Positions 45,394-54,677 of a stretch of 64,000 nt of DNA are shown here, one piece after another (the first letter of the stretch is position 1; each line of letters opens with the position of its first letter). Source of the stretch: Alphaproteobacteria bacterium (GTDB taxonomy: Bacteria; Pseudomonadota; Alphaproteobacteria; TMED109); contig JAJEGJ010000020.1 of the NCBI GenBank assembly GCA_022819905.1, forward strand, positions 30,280 through 94,279, in the 5' to 3' direction. Both the position numbers and the translations under genes were made by a program. Below the pieces are notes generated by a model, which saw only the letters and a list, made by a program, of their open reading frames with translations, had not been told where the DNA came from and searched no databases.

Positions 45394-47289
45394 CTAGAAC
45401 GACGTGCCGGTGTTGTCGGTGAGAACCCGATCCAGCACGGCTTGATTGATGCTCACCTGATGAGCGCTCCAGAGCGACGCGATGAACGACAGCACGACAT
45501 CGTTCCCGAGTGCCGCCCCGAGCGCGGCCCGGCTCGAGTCCAGGTCCTCGCTGGTCGGCTCCGGGGCGTCGATGATCTGGTCGAGCGTGACAACGGCGTA
45601 GCCGCCCCCGAATTCTTCGGCACTGCTGGTGGCCCCCATCGTGAGTTCGAACGCGATCCGCCGGGCGACGTCCGGGAAATCGGCCGCCGCGCCTTCCCCG
45701 CTGCGCGTAAACGCCTCGGACGTGTGCAGGACGCCCCCATGCACCGTGGCCAGCGTGGACAGGCTTGCCGTGCCGGACGCTGCGGCAGCGTACGCTTCGG
45801 CCCGCCGGCGCGCGTCGGCCAGGCGGGCCTCCTCCGCAAGGTCCTCAAGGATGTCTTCGCGGGCCTCGTCCAGCGTCATGGCGCGGGCCGGCACGTCCCG
45901 GTCGACCCGCGCTGCAACCATGCGACCGTCATCGAGTTCCTCCAGATCGGACGTCGCATCGGCATTGACGTTGAAGCCCAGCGTCACGAGCGCCCGGCCG
46001 GGAGCGTCCGGATGCGCGGAGCCGGTGCTGTCCCGGCTCTGGGCGTCGATATCGGCGACGGACAGTACCGAGGCGCCGCTCGCCCTGGCTGCCTCCTCAA
46101 GCGACGCGTTGCCGGCACGTTCGTCGTAGAACAGTTCGGCGCGTTCGTGCAGCAAGTCGAATGCCCGTTCGAGCTGCAGGGTTTCGGTGAGGGTCTCGCG
46201 GATGTCATCCAGCGACGGGGTTCGGGCTTCCTGGATGTCAGCCACCTCGAAGACCCGCCAGCCAAACGCCGTCTCCGAGGGGCCGTGCAGGGTGTCGGCG
46301 CCGGCCGAAAAGACCGCGTCCGCATAGTCGGCATCGAGCTCGTCACGCGTCACCGGACCGAGGTCGATGACCTGGCCGCCCAGCGTCTCCTCGACCGCGG
46401 CGGCCAGGCCGACGCCCTCCCGGGCCCGGGCCAGGACGCGTTCCGCGTCGTCCCTGGCATCCGCCAGGTACTGCCGGACGTGGCGTCGTTCGGTTTCAAA
46501 GTACTCGTCGCGGCGCTGATCGAAGGCTTCCAGCAGATCTTCCTCCGTGATCCGCACGGCGCTCTTCAGGGCCTCGGGATCCAGCACCGCGAACGTCAGG
46601 TCACGCCGGCGCGGAGTCTGATAGCGATCCGCCTGCTCCTCGTGCCGGGCCCGGACCGCCTCGTCCGTGGCGGGATCCGGCGGGTCGGCATCGGCGGCCA
46701 GGAAGACTGCCGCCCGGGCGCCGCGCTTCTCCCTGTCCAGCGCGTGGAAGGTCTTCAGCCAGCGGTCCGGCGGATGGGCGCCGAACGATACGGCATCGAG
46801 CAGCAGCTCACTGGTCCGCATTTCGCCGAGCAGGGCGAGAAACTCTTCCTGCTGGAGTCCCTGGGCGCGCGCGGCATAGGTGAACAGATTGCGATCGAAC
46901 TGGCCGAGACTGTTTCGAAACATCGCTTGATCCTGCAGCCAGCTGCCGAGATCGTGCTGACCGGCGGTCAGCCCGCGTTCCGACACTTCGACTTGGATCA
47001 GCAGGCGCCTTGCCATGTCGTTCAGCACTTGCTCCGGCAGCCCGAGCTCTCGGATCAGATTCTCGTCGACATTGCCGCCCAGGGAGCGTCGGAGTTCAGA
47101 CAGCCGCTGGTTGTACTGATTGAAAAAAGTCGACGCGTGAATGTCCCGGTCGCCGACTTCGGCAACGACGGGGTCCTGGTAGCCGCTGAAGATGTCGCCG
47201 ACTCCCCATAGCCCGAAGCTCGCCGCCAGCAACAGCAGGAACCCCTTCGCGACCCAAGACCCGGCGTGGCGGCGCAGCGCCTGCAGCAT
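45394..47289 (-). CDS. ppiD: Membrane-anchored periplasmic folding protein PpiD
   Basis: SurA-type N-terminal domain and parvulin-like region anchored in the inner membrane; helps newly exported proteins. The 631 residues begin with MLQALRRHAGSWVAKGFLLL and one helix, then LWGVGDIFSGYQDPVVAEVGDRDI, and a SurA_N helical domain. A central region around residues 250-370 fits the PpiC fold but its active-site residues are not obvious, as in other alphaproteobacterial members. In alphaproteobacteria this gene often precedes the trp genes. Divergent from tpiA over 100 bases. Confidence 0.92.
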   Translation of the reverse strand: MLQALRRHAGSWVAKGFLLLLAASFGLWGVGDIFSGYQDPVVAEVGDRDIHASTFFNQYNQRLSELRRSLGGNVDENLIRELGLPEQVLNDMARRLLIQVEVSERGLTAGQHDLGSWLQDQAMFRNSLGQFDRNLFTYAARAQGLQQEEFLALLGEMRTSELLLDAVSFGAHPPDRWLKTFHALDREKRGARAAVFLAADADPPDPATDEAVRARHEEQADRYQTPRRRDLTFAVLDPEALKSAVRITEEDLLEAFDQRRDEYFETERRHVRQYLADARDDAERVLARAREGVGLAAAVEETLGGQVIDLGPVTRDELDADYADAVFSAGADTLHGPSETAFGWRVFEVADIQEARTPSLDDIRETLTETLQLERAFDLLHERAELFYDERAGNASLEEAARASGASVLSVADIDAQSRDSTGSAHPDAPGRALVTLGFNVNADATSDLEELDDGRMVAARVDRDVPARAMTLDEAREDILEDLAEEARLADARRRAEAYAAAASGTASLSTLATVHGGVLHTSEAFTRSGEGAAADFPDVARRIAFELTMGATSSAEEFGGGYAVVTLDQIIDAPEPTSEDLDSSRAALGAALGNDVVLSFIASLWSAHQVSINQAVLDRVLTDNTGTSF

Positions 47290-47389
47290 GATGGATTCTC
47301 TCGACGGAAAAGCAGTGACGGCGAGACTATAGTGGAGCACAGCGCCCCGGCCACCCGGGCCGCTGTCGGTTTCCCAAGAGAGCTTCGCA

Positions 47390-48169
47390 TTGTCCGCATC
47401 ATCCTGCCTGGTGGTCGGCAACTGGAAGATGCACGGCACGCGGGCCGAAGCGGCCGCGCTGGTCGGTGACCTGAAGCAGCTGGCCGGCCGCGGCCGACAG
47501 GACGCTCCGTGCGCGGAGATCGTGCTGTGCCCGCCCCACACACTGCTCGATCTGGTGGGCCGGGAGATCAGGCAGACACCGTTTCAGCTGGGGGCGCAGG
47601 ACTGCTCGAGTGCACCGCCGGGTCCCCGTACTGGCGAGGTGGCTGCCGGGATGCTCGGCGACGCCGGCTGCACGTTCGTGCTCTTGGGACATTCGGAACG
47701 GCGAGCCCATCATCACGAGAGCAACGAGGACGTGCGGGCGAAAGTCGTGGCGGCGGCGGCCGCGGGTCTGACGGCGATCGTCTGCGTCGGCGAGAGCGCG
47801 GCCGCCCGCACGGACGGCCGAGCGGAAGCACAGGTCACCGCCCAGGTCCTCGCCTCGCTGCCACCTGATCTCGATTGCTCGGCTGCGGTGGTGGCCTACG
47901 AGCCGGTATGGTCGATCGGTACGGGCAACGTGCCGAGTCAAATCGAAATCGAAGCCATGCACGCGACGATTCGCGACGCCCTTGAGCAAACGTACGGTCC
48001 GGGCCCGTGGCGAATTCTGTACGGCGGCTCGGTGCAGGCCGCCAACGCCGGCCGGATCGGGAAGGGAATCGGTGTCGACGGGCTGCTCGTCGGCGGCGCA
48101 TCCTTGCAACCCGGGGAATTCTGGGGCATATGCGAGGCAGTCTCCCCGACCCGGACCGTCCTGCCATGA
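47390..48169 (+). CDS. tpiA: Triose-phosphate isomerase
   Basis: Interconverts dihydroxyacetone phosphate and glyceraldehyde 3-phosphate. The 259 residues contain VGNWKMHGT (catalytic Lys), LLGHSERRAH (catalytic His), and AYEPVWSIGTGN (catalytic Glu), then ILYGGSVQAAN. The start is TTG at 47390 with AAGAGA 10-15 bases before it; no ATG gives a full N-terminus. Followed by secG with an ATGA overlap. Confidence 0.95.
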   Translation: MSASSCLVVGNWKMHGTRAEAAALVGDLKQLAGRGRQDAPCAEIVLCPPHTLLDLVGREIRQTPFQLGAQDCSSAPPGPRTGEVAAGMLGDAGCTFVLLGHSERRAHHHESNEDVRAKVVAAAAAGLTAIVCVGESAAARTDGRAEAQVTAQVLASLPPDLDCSAAVVAYEPVWSIGTGNVPSQIEIEAMHATIRDALEQTYGPGPWRILYGGSVQAANAGRIGKGIGVDGLLVGGASLQPGEFWGICEAVSPTRTVLP

Positions 48170-48513
48170 CTGCTTTCCTGCTCGTCATTCACGTATGCGT
48201 TGCCGCGGCCATGGTCGGCGCCATCCTGCTGCAACGAAGTGATGGCGGGGCATTGGGCGGCATCGGCGGCGGCTCCGACCCGTTCGGCGGGGTCATGAGC
48301 AGCCGTGGCTCGGCCAACCTGCTCACCCGGACGACGGCTGTGCTGGCCGTTGCGTTCATGGGGATCAGCCTGCTCCTGGCGGTCCTGGCAAGCATTCCCG
48401 ACGACGACCTGCTGCCGCTGGTGCCGGTGACTGACGAGGCGCTGCCCACCGGGATCCTGGAGCCCGTGACCGGCGACGCGGATTCCGAACCGGCGCCGCC
48501 GACGGGGGATTGA
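48166..48513 (+). CDS. secG: Preprotein translocase subunit SecG
   Basis: Inner-membrane partner of SecYE. The 115 residues have two hydrophobic helices (FLLVIHVCVAAAMVGAILLQ and AVLAVAFMGISLLLAVLA) around the cytoplasmic SecG motif GSDPFGGVMSSRGSANLLTR. The C-terminal 30 residues are acidic and Pro-rich. The ATG overlaps the tpiA stop, as in many alphaproteobacteria. Confidence 0.95.
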   Translation: MTAFLLVIHVCVAAAMVGAILLQRSDGGALGGIGGGSDPFGGVMSSRGSANLLTRTTAVLAVAFMGISLLLAVLASIPDDDLLPLVPVTDEALPTGILEPVTGDADSEPAPPTGD

Positions 48514-48570
48514 CCGCCTTCGAGGCACCGGCATGTTCGCATCGGACCGTTTGAGCCCAGGCTCTCAGTG

Positions 48571-50223
48571 ATGTCCAGCGCCAGCCCGCGGTACTTGTTC
48601 ATCACGGGCGGCGTCGTTTCGTCCCTTGGCAAGGGGCTTTCCGCAGCGGCCCTGGGGGCCCTGCTGCAGGCCCACGGCTATCGGGTGCGCCTGCGCAAAC
48701 TGGACCCTTACCTGAACGTCGATGCCGGGACGATGAGCCCGTACCAGCACGGTGAGGTCTACGTCACCGACGACGGGGCCGAAACCGACCTGGACCTCGG
48801 GCACTACGAACGGTTCACGGGAGTCGAGGCGCGCCAAAGCGACAACGTGACCTCGGGCCGCGTCTACGAGCGGGTGCTGGCCCGGGAACGGCGCGGCGAC
48901 TACCTGGGCGGGACTGTCCAGGTCATCCCCCACGTGACCGACACGATCAAGGAATTCATCGGGGCGGACACGGAGGACGAGGATTTCGTGCTGGTGGAGA
49001 TCGGTGGCACGGTCGGTGACATCGAAGGGTTGCCGTTCCTCGAAGCCATTCGCCAGTTCGGTAACGAGGTGGGCCGATCCCGGGTGCTCTACCTGCACCT
49101 GACGCTGGTGCCGTACCTGGAAGCCGTCGGCGAGCAAAAGACCAAGCCGACCCAGCATTCGGTGAAGGAACTTCGCGGGATCGGGATTCAGCCGGACCTG
49201 CTGCTGTGCCGGTGTGACCGCCCCATTCCGGAATCGGAACGGGCAAAGCTCGCACTGTTCTGCAATGTGGATCCCGGGTCCGTGGTACCGGCGATCGACG
49301 CTGACACAGTGTACGAGGTTCCCGCGATCTATCGTCGGGAAGGTCTCGATACGAAAGTGCTGGACTATTTCGGACTGCCCGGCAAGCCGGCTCCGGACCT
49401 CGATCGCTGGCACCGCGTGGTTGAAGCCATCCGCCTCCCCGCAGGCGAGGTCAACATTGCGATGGTCGGCAAGTACACCGGGCTGCAGGATGCCTACAAG
49501 TCGCTTATCGAGGCGCTCGTGCACAGTGGCGTGGCCCACCAGGTCGGCGTTCGGGTGCAATGGCTGGATGCGGAACTCCTGGAACAGGATGATCCGGCGG
49601 GAGAGGCGATCGCGACGCTGCAGCAGGCGCACGGCGTCCTGGTGCCGGGCGGCTTCGGCGATCGCGGGATCACCGGCAAGATGCGCGCGATCGAGTTCGC
49701 CCGTACCCGGAAGGTGCCGTACCTCGGCATCTGCCTCGGGCTGCAGCTCGCGGTCGTCGAGGTCGCGCGAACGCTTGCCGGCATCCGTGAGGCGGGGTCG
49801 ACCGAATTCGGCGCCTGTGCGGACCCGATCGTGGGGCTTATGACCGAGTGGCTTCATGCGGGTACCGTGGAGACCCGCAGCCCCGGCGACAATCTGGGCG
49901 GCACCATGCGTCTTGGAGGTTATGACTGCGTGATTGATCCAGGCACCCGGGCGTCGGAAATCTATGGCCTGGATCGGGTCCGGGAGCGGCACCGGCATCG
50001 TTACGAGGTCAATCCGGCGTACGAGGATCGGTTGCGCGAGGCGGGCCTCCGGTTTTCGGGCAAGTCGCCGGACGGGGCGCTGTTCGAGATTGCCGAGCTC
50101 AGCGGCCATCCCTGGTTCTTCGGCGTGCAGTTCCATCCGGAATTGCGGTCGCGTCCGTTTGCGCCGCATCCGTTGTTCACGTCGTTCATCGAGGCCGCCA
50201 TCCGGCAGGAGCGGTTGATCTGA
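48571..50223 (+). CDS. pyrG: CTP synthase
   Basis: Amidates UTP to CTP using glutamine. The 550 residues have a synthase domain ([40 protein letters not shown]) and a C-terminal class I amidotransferase with the nucleophile in [13 protein letters not shown] and the His/Glu in GVQFHPEL. The ATG at 48571 is used; a GTG one codon earlier is equally possible. The stop overlaps the kdsA ATG by one base. Confidence 0.97.
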   Translation: MSSASPRYLFITGGVVSSLGKGLSAAALGALLQAHGYRVRLRKLDPYLNVDAGTMSPYQHGEVYVTDDGAETDLDLGHYERFTGVEARQSDNVTSGRVYERVLARERRGDYLGGTVQVIPHVTDTIKEFIGADTEDEDFVLVEIGGTVGDIEGLPFLEAIRQFGNEVGRSRVLYLHLTLVPYLEAVGEQKTKPTQHSVKELRGIGIQPDLLLCRCDRPIPESERAKLALFCNVDPGSVVPAIDADTVYEVPAIYRREGLDTKVLDYFGLPGKPAPDLDRWHRVVEAIRLPAGEVNIAMVGKYTGLQDAYKSLIEALVHSGVAHQVGVRVQWLDAELLEQDDPAGEAIATLQQAHGVLVPGGFGDRGITGKMRAIEFARTRKVPYLGICLGLQLAVVEVARTLAGIREAGSTEFGACADPIVGLMTEWLHAGTVETRSPGDNLGGTMRLGGYDCVIDPGTRASEIYGLDRVRERHRHRYEVNPAYEDRLREAGLRFSGKSPDGALFEIAELSGHPWFFGVQFHPELRSRPFAPHPLFTSFIEAAIRQERLI

Positions 50224-51053
50224 TGCCGTCCGAACAGGTCATGGTCGGTGACGTGGCCATCGGGAACCGGCAGCCGTTGACGCTGATCGCCGGACCGTGC
50301 GCGATGGAAAGCCGGGACCACGCCCTCGAGACCTGCGCTGCCCTGCAGGAGATGACCCGCAAGGCGGGGGTGGGTTTCGTCTACAAGACCTCGTTCGACA
50401 AGGCGAACCGGACCAGCGCCGCCAGCCCGCGCGGACTGGGGATGGCCCCGGCCCTCGACGTGTTTGCGGAGCTTCGCGAGCGACACCGGGCAGCCGTGGT
50501 CACCGACGTTCATGAGCGCGGGCAGTGCGCCCCGGTGGCCGAGCACGTCGACCTGCTGCAGATCCCGGCATTCCTGTGTCGTCAGACGGACCTGCTGCAA
50601 GCGGCCGCCGTGACGGGCAAACCGGTCATGGTGAAGAAGGGGCAGTTCCTGGCGCCGTGGGACATGCAGAACGTGGTCGACAAGCTGCGCCAGGCGGGTA
50701 ACGCCCAGGTGCTGGTCTGCGAACGCGGCACATCATTTGGATACAACCGCCTGGTGAATGACATGCGCGCGCTGCCGGTGCTGCGGCAAACCGGGTGCCC
50801 GGTGGTGTTCGATGCCACGCACTCGGTTCAGGAACCGGGCGGCGAGGGGACGCGGTCGGGGGGACGCCGCGAGTTCGTGCCGGTTCTGGCGCGGGCAGCC
50901 TGCGCCATTGGAGTTGCGGCCGTGTTCATGGAGACGCATCCGGACCCCGACCGTGCCCCCAGCGACGGTCCCAATATGCTGCCGTTGTCGGACCTGCCGG
51001 CACTGCTCGGCACGCTGGTCGCATTCGATCGTCTGGCGAAGGAGCGCGGATGA
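50223..51053 (+). CDS. kdsA: 3-deoxy-8-phosphooctulonate (KDO 8-P) synthase
   Basis: Condenses phosphoenolpyruvate with arabinose 5-phosphate for lipopolysaccharide KDO. The 276 residues show LIAGPCAMES, YKTSFDKANRTS, IPAFLCRQTDLL, KKGQFLAPWDMQN and METHPDPDRAPSDGPNML. The Cys in AGPCAMES is the metal-ligand position of the metal-dependent class; E. coli has Asn there. It starts on the last base of the pyrG stop. Its presence implies an outer membrane with KDO. Confidence 0.96.
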   Translation: MPSEQVMVGDVAIGNRQPLTLIAGPCAMESRDHALETCAALQEMTRKAGVGFVYKTSFDKANRTSAASPRGLGMAPALDVFAELRERHRAAVVTDVHERGQCAPVAEHVDLLQIPAFLCRQTDLLQAAAVTGKPVMVKKGQFLAPWDMQNVVDKLRQAGNAQVLVCERGTSFGYNRLVNDMRALPVLRQTGCPVVFDATHSVQEPGGEGTRSGGRREFVPVLARAACAIGVAAVFMETHPDPDRAPSDGPNMLPLSDLPALLGTLVAFDRLAKERG

Positions 51054-52342
51054 TGGCAGCTACGGTCCTGCGCTCGCTACGGGCCCGCGAAATACTGGAC
51101 AGCCGCGGTTACCCCACGATCGCGGTGGAAGTCACGCTCGGGGCGGGAACGCGGGCGATGGCTGCCGTACCTGCGGGGGCGTCCACCGGGGCGCACGAAG
51201 CGCATGAACGACGCGACGGCGATCAGGCGCGGTATCGCGGCCGCGGCGTCCTCCAGGCCGGACAGGCCGTCGAAGGCGAGATTCAGGACGCGGTTATCGG
51301 CCTGGACGCGATGGACCAGCGTGTGGTCGACGATGCGCTGAACGCGCTCGATGGCACGCCGGACAAGTCCCGTCTGGGCGCGAACGCGCTGCTCGGTGTG
51401 AGCCTGGCGACAGCCCGGGCCGCCGCTCGGTGCCAGGGCATCCCGCTCTACCGTCACCTCGGCGGGCTCACTGCCAGGTTCCTGCCGGCTCCGTTCCTGA
51501 ATCTGCTCAACGGCGGCGCCCACGCCCGCAACCGGCTGGACGTGCAGGAGTTCATGATCGTTCCGGCCGGTGCGGCGACGTTCGCCGAGGCGCTGCGTTG
51601 GGGGGCCGAGATCTTCCACGTACTGGCGGATCTGCTGGCTGAGGCGGGCCACGATACCGGTCTGGGAGACGAGGGCGGGTTCGCGCCGTCGCTCGACAGC
51701 ACCGAAGACGCCGTCGAGTTCCTGCTGCGGGCCATCGAGCGAGCGGGCTACCAGCCCGGCGACCAGGTCGGGATCGCATTGGATGCGGCGGCTGGCGAGC
51801 TGCTGGTTGACGGCTGGTACCGGCTGAAGGGAGAAGACCTCGCGTTGGAAGCCGACGGTCTGGCGGCGTACTGGACCGCCCTCGTCGACCGGTACCCGAT
51901 CGTGTCGATCGAGGATCCGTTTGGCGACGATGACTGGGGTGCGTGGCAGGCCTTCGCCGCCACCGAGGGGAATCGGGTGCAGATCGTCGGGGATGACCTG
52001 TTCGTGACGAACGTCGAACGCCTGGACAGAGGCATTCGGGACGGGGCTGCGAACGCCCTGCTGGCGAAGCCGAACCAGGTGGGAACCTTGAGTGAGACGC
52101 TGGACGCGATCCGTACCGCTGCGGCGGCGGAATTCGGCGTGATAGTGTCGCACCGGTCGGGTGAGACCGAGGACACGACGATCGCGGACCTGGCCGTTGG
52201 CACCGGATGTGGCCAGATCAAGACCGGTTCGCTGGCGCGCGGGGAACGGACGGCGAAATACAACCGGCTCCTGGCGATCGAGGACGAGCTGGGGTCTGGA
52301 GCCCGGTACGCGGGCTGGCAAGCACTGCGGCGAGGACGCTAA
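51050..52342 (+). CDS. eno: Enolase, divergent in conserved loops
   Basis: Converts 2-phosphoglycerate to phosphoenolpyruvate. The 430-residue chain keeps the metal ligands and catalytic residues: Asp in IALDAAAG, Glu in SIEDPFGDDD, Asp in GDDLFVTN, Glu in LGDEGGFAP and Lys in LLAKPNQVGTL, and SHRSGETEDTTIADLAVGTG. Two normally invariant places differ: DSRGYPT (usual DSRGNPT) and NGGAHARNRLDVQEF (usual HADNxVDIQEF). The ATG at 51050 overlaps the kdsA stop; ATG 51053 is also possible and is better spaced from GGAG. It is at the canonical pyrG-kdsA-eno site. Confidence 0.93.
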   Translation: MMAATVLRSLRAREILDSRGYPTIAVEVTLGAGTRAMAAVPAGASTGAHEAHERRDGDQARYRGRGVLQAGQAVEGEIQDAVIGLDAMDQRVVDDALNALDGTPDKSRLGANALLGVSLATARAAARCQGIPLYRHLGGLTARFLPAPFLNLLNGGAHARNRLDVQEFMIVPAGAATFAEALRWGAEIFHVLADLLAEAGHDTGLGDEGGFAPSLDSTEDAVEFLLRAIERAGYQPGDQVGIALDAAAGELLVDGWYRLKGEDLALEADGLAAYWTALVDRYPIVSIEDPFGDDDWGAWQAFAATEGNRVQIVGDDLFVTNVERLDRGIRDGAANALLAKPNQVGTLSETLDAIRTAAAAEFGVIVSHRSGETEDTTIADLAVGTGCGQIKTGSLARGERTAKYNRLLAIEDELGSGARYAGWQALRRGR

Positions 52343-52345
52343 ATT

Positions 52346-52795
52346 GTGGGGATGAGCGTTTCGAGCACCCTCCCGGTCGGGAGTTCACGCTGGCAGGTGT
52401 TCCGCCTGGCCTGCCGCAACACCGCGGGCTGCCTTTTCGGCTGTGCACTGGGCGACCTGGGAACCATCTGGGTATGCCAGCTGCTGGCCGTTCCCTGGCC
52501 CGTCTGGCTGATCATGAGCCTCGCCATGGTGAACGGGATTATCACCAGCTTTGCCATTGAAACGGTGATGCTCGCGCGGATCATGCGGTTGCGCGAGGCG
52601 ATGCGGACCGCCTTCGGGATGTCACTGCTGTCGATGCTCGGAATGGAAGCGGCCATGAACGCCGTGGACATTCTGCTGACGGGAGGAGCGCGGCTGACCT
52701 GGTGGGTGATCCCGCCGATGCTGGCCGCCGGGTTCCTGGTGCCGCTCCCGTACAACTACTGGCGCTTGCGGGTTCTGGGGAAATCCTGTCACTGA
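52346..52795 (+). CDS. DUF4396-like integral membrane protein
   Basis: Membrane protein of 149 residues with four hydrophobic segments; the signature FRLACRNTAGCLFGCALGD, then EAAMNAVDILLTGGARLTWW, resembles DUF4396 proteins, which are of unknown function. The GTG at 52346 has GAGG 10 bases before it; an ATG at 52352 is also in frame. It follows eno by 3 bases and converges on the TorD-like gene (7-base overlap). In many alphaproteobacteria eno is followed instead by the divisome gene ftsB. Confidence 0.75.
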   Translation: MGMSVSSTLPVGSSRWQVFRLACRNTAGCLFGCALGDLGTIWVCQLLAVPWPVWLIMSLAMVNGIITSFAIETVMLARIMRLREAMRTAFGMSLLSMLGMEAAMNAVDILLTGGARLTWWVIPPMLAAGFLVPLPYNYWRLRVLGKSCH

Positions 52796-53436
52796 GGCCC
52801 ATGGTCCCGGATCATCTGCGAAACCTGCTCGAACGCGCGCTGTTCCGTTTCGATAAATGCGGCGCCGGCTAGCCCGACGGCCTGATAGAACACGGCGTCC
52901 GGATGGACCGCGAGGTCGCTGAACAGGGTCGGTATCCAGGTCCGGATGTGCTGGTCAAAGAAATCCTTTTGCGACGACAGGGGGGTCGGCGATCCGTAGG
53001 TGCCCGCGATCAGCCCGGCCATTGCTTCGAGGATGGCGGCAGCGTGATCCTCCGGGTCACCGGTGGAGCGGGTGGCGCGGACCCCGAGGTCCTGGAACGT
53101 GCGCCTGAGTTCAGCCAGCGGCTTCTCGTACATGAACCCGGTGACATAGTAGGACTGATACGGATTGATGCCGGCCTCACCCAAGCCCAGAAACAGATCC
53201 TCGTACTCGTGGCGAATTGCCTCCTCGGTCATCCCACGGGCGCACGCACCCAGTTTGCTGAGCGAGCCAAGCAGCGACAGGTCGGCATCGCCCTGGAGCG
53301 CGGCGGTTGCGGCCAGCAGGTCCGGGGCCGGCGGCGCGTGGAGGAGCCCGGAGAACAGCAGGTAGCACTGTGACCGGGAGCGATCCTCTGGGCCCGGAAG
53401 GGGCGCGGTGTCGCCGCCGGCCGAACCCGCGCTCAA
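52789..53436 (-). CDS. TorD/DmsD-family redox-enzyme maturation chaperone
   Basis: Cytosolic chaperone that holds a molybdoenzyme precursor until cofactor insertion and Tat export. The 215 residues are all helical with IRHEYEDLFLGLG and NPYQSYYVTGFMYEKPLAELR, the family signature, followed by EDHAAAILEAMAGLI. TTG at 53436 overlaps the stop of the DUF3306 gene as TTGA. The set DUF3305-DUF3306-TorD is a known formate dehydrogenase accessory cluster. Confidence 0.88.
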   Translation of the reverse strand: MSAGSAGGDTAPLPGPEDRSRSQCYLLFSGLLHAPPAPDLLAATAALQGDADLSLLGSLSKLGACARGMTEEAIRHEYEDLFLGLGEAGINPYQSYYVTGFMYEKPLAELRRTFQDLGVRATRSTGDPEDHAAAILEAMAGLIAGTYGSPTPLSSQKDFFDQHIRTWIPTLFSDLAVHPDAVFYQAVGLAGAAFIETEQRAFEQVSQMIRDHGPQ

Positions 53437-53957
53437 GCCGGTTTCTCCGCGACCTCGGGATCGTCCGCGTCCACGGCTGCAGCCTCGGCTTCCGCCGTAG
53501 CTGAGTCTGCGTCTACATCCGCCGGTGGGTCTGCCGCCGGCGCTTCGGATGCATCGCGTGCCGCAAGCGGGTCACGGGCATACCGCCGGCCCGCCCGGAC
53601 AGCGTCGGCGATCGCTTCCGCCCCGGCCCTGTGGAGCGACGCAAAGTCCTCGTCGTAGTCGTTCAACCCATCCAGGTTCGCGAGGACAGGGTTGCTCTGC
53701 CACAACCGTCGAAGTGCCAGGCGCCGCAGCGCAGGCGCAACGGCGCGTTTCAGGAAGGGGCGATAGTCCGCCTCCGGTCCCAGCTCTTCCACATCGGGCA
53801 ATTCAGTTGGCAGCGCGAGATCGGCATCTTCCGGATCTCCGCCTGTCGGCGGCAAGGCGGTTCGATCGGCAGCGGGCTCGTCGGACCGGGAATCAGGCGG
53901 TTCCGACCGTCGAGCCTCCACAGCCCGCTTCGACCATCGGCTGAAGAAGCTTCTCAT
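53433..53957 (-). CDS. DUF3306 protein (formate dehydrogenase cluster)
   Basis: The 174 residues have the family start FFSRWSKRAVE and the core YRPFLKRAVAPALRRLALRRLWQSNPVLANLDGLNDYDEDF; both ends are low-complexity and acidic, probably disordered. DUF3306 genes occur almost only next to formate dehydrogenase or related molybdoenzyme accessory genes. The biochemical role is unknown. Its ATG overlaps the DUF3305 stop as ATGA. Confidence 0.85.
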   Translation of the reverse strand: MRSFFSRWSKRAVEARRSEPPDSRSDEPAADRTALPPTGGDPEDADLALPTELPDVEELGPEADYRPFLKRAVAPALRRLALRRLWQSNPVLANLDGLNDYDEDFASLHRAGAEAIADAVRAGRRYARDPLAARDASEAPAADPPADVDADSATAEAEAAAVDADDPEVAEKPA

Positions 53958-54406
53958 CGCTGAGACCGGGGCGGTCGGGCAAAGGATTCCGGCGATGACC
54001 TGGGCCCCCGCTTGCGTTTCCGAAACGGCTCGTCGACATGATGGCGGCGCACAAAAGCCGTAACCCAGGCCGCGACCGAAATCGGCATGGGAACGGCGTC
54101 GACGCGTGAATCGGCGTCATCCGCGTAATCCTGTGCCTCGAATGGGCAGACGGTCGCCAGGAACGGTTCGGAGACGGTCCCGTCAGGACCAGGCCGGAGA
54201 ACCACGTAGACGGCGCGATCGGCAGCGAGATTTGTCCTGTATCCTTCTGTTTCCTTGCGATGAAGTTCCAACACGAGCTGCGGTGATTCGGACACTGCGG
54301 AGTCGCCTTCGGGCACGACTGCCACCGCTTCCCAGACGGTGGAGGCCCATCGACCTGCATCTTCACTGCGCTCAAGCGTGATTCGCACCGGCAGCCGGGT
54401 CCGCAT
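53954..54406 (-). CDS. DUF3305 protein (formate dehydrogenase cluster)
   Basis: The 150 residues are mainly beta, with RLPVRITLERSEDAGRWAST, LVLELHRKETEGYRTNL and PMPISVAAWVTAFVRRHHVDEPF, matching DUF3305. No catalytic residues can be inferred. First gene of the minus-strand arm, divergent from the polyferredoxin gene across 271 bases. Confidence 0.85.
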   Translation of the reverse strand: MRTRLPVRITLERSEDAGRWASTVWEAVAVVPEGDSAVSESPQLVLELHRKETEGYRTNLAADRAVYVVLRPGPDGTVSEPFLATVCPFEAQDYADDADSRVDAVPMPISVAAWVTAFVRRHHVDEPFRKRKRGPRSSPESFARPPRSQR

Positions 54407-54677
54407 CTCGCCTCTCCTCGCTGTCCTTGGGGAGTCCGAATATTACGCGACTGCCCGGAGCCGATGTGGTAGCGCCTCAAGGATTCGAACCTCCGGTGTT
54501 CCTTTCACAGTGCAAGCGAGCCGCTCGGCAGCGGGCGCCGATCGCCCAGGGACTGCCGAACCATTCCAGCGTTCCTGCCTGAAGGCGTGGGAGGACGGTT
54601 CATCGACACCTCCCGCAATGTTCTGGCGCTAAGCTGTACAGGGGTCGTTTCCGCCTGCCTGAGAGGTGTCGGCTGCA

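Noticed and set aside
45256..47211. Plus-strand open frame of 651 codons
   Set aside because: It is fully antisense to ppiD, without motif or ribosome site. The ppiD reading has signal anchor, SurA-like domain and operon context.
48565..50169. Minus-strand open frame of 534 codons
   Set aside because: Antisense to pyrG, whose protein is canonical across its whole length.
54461..54635. Selenocysteine tRNA or tmRNA in the region divergent from the polyferredoxin gene
   Set aside because: A T-arm-like motif is present, but a UCA anticodon arm, the long acceptor stem of tRNA-Sec and the permuted tmRNA layout are absent. The T-stem has a wobble and a mismatch.
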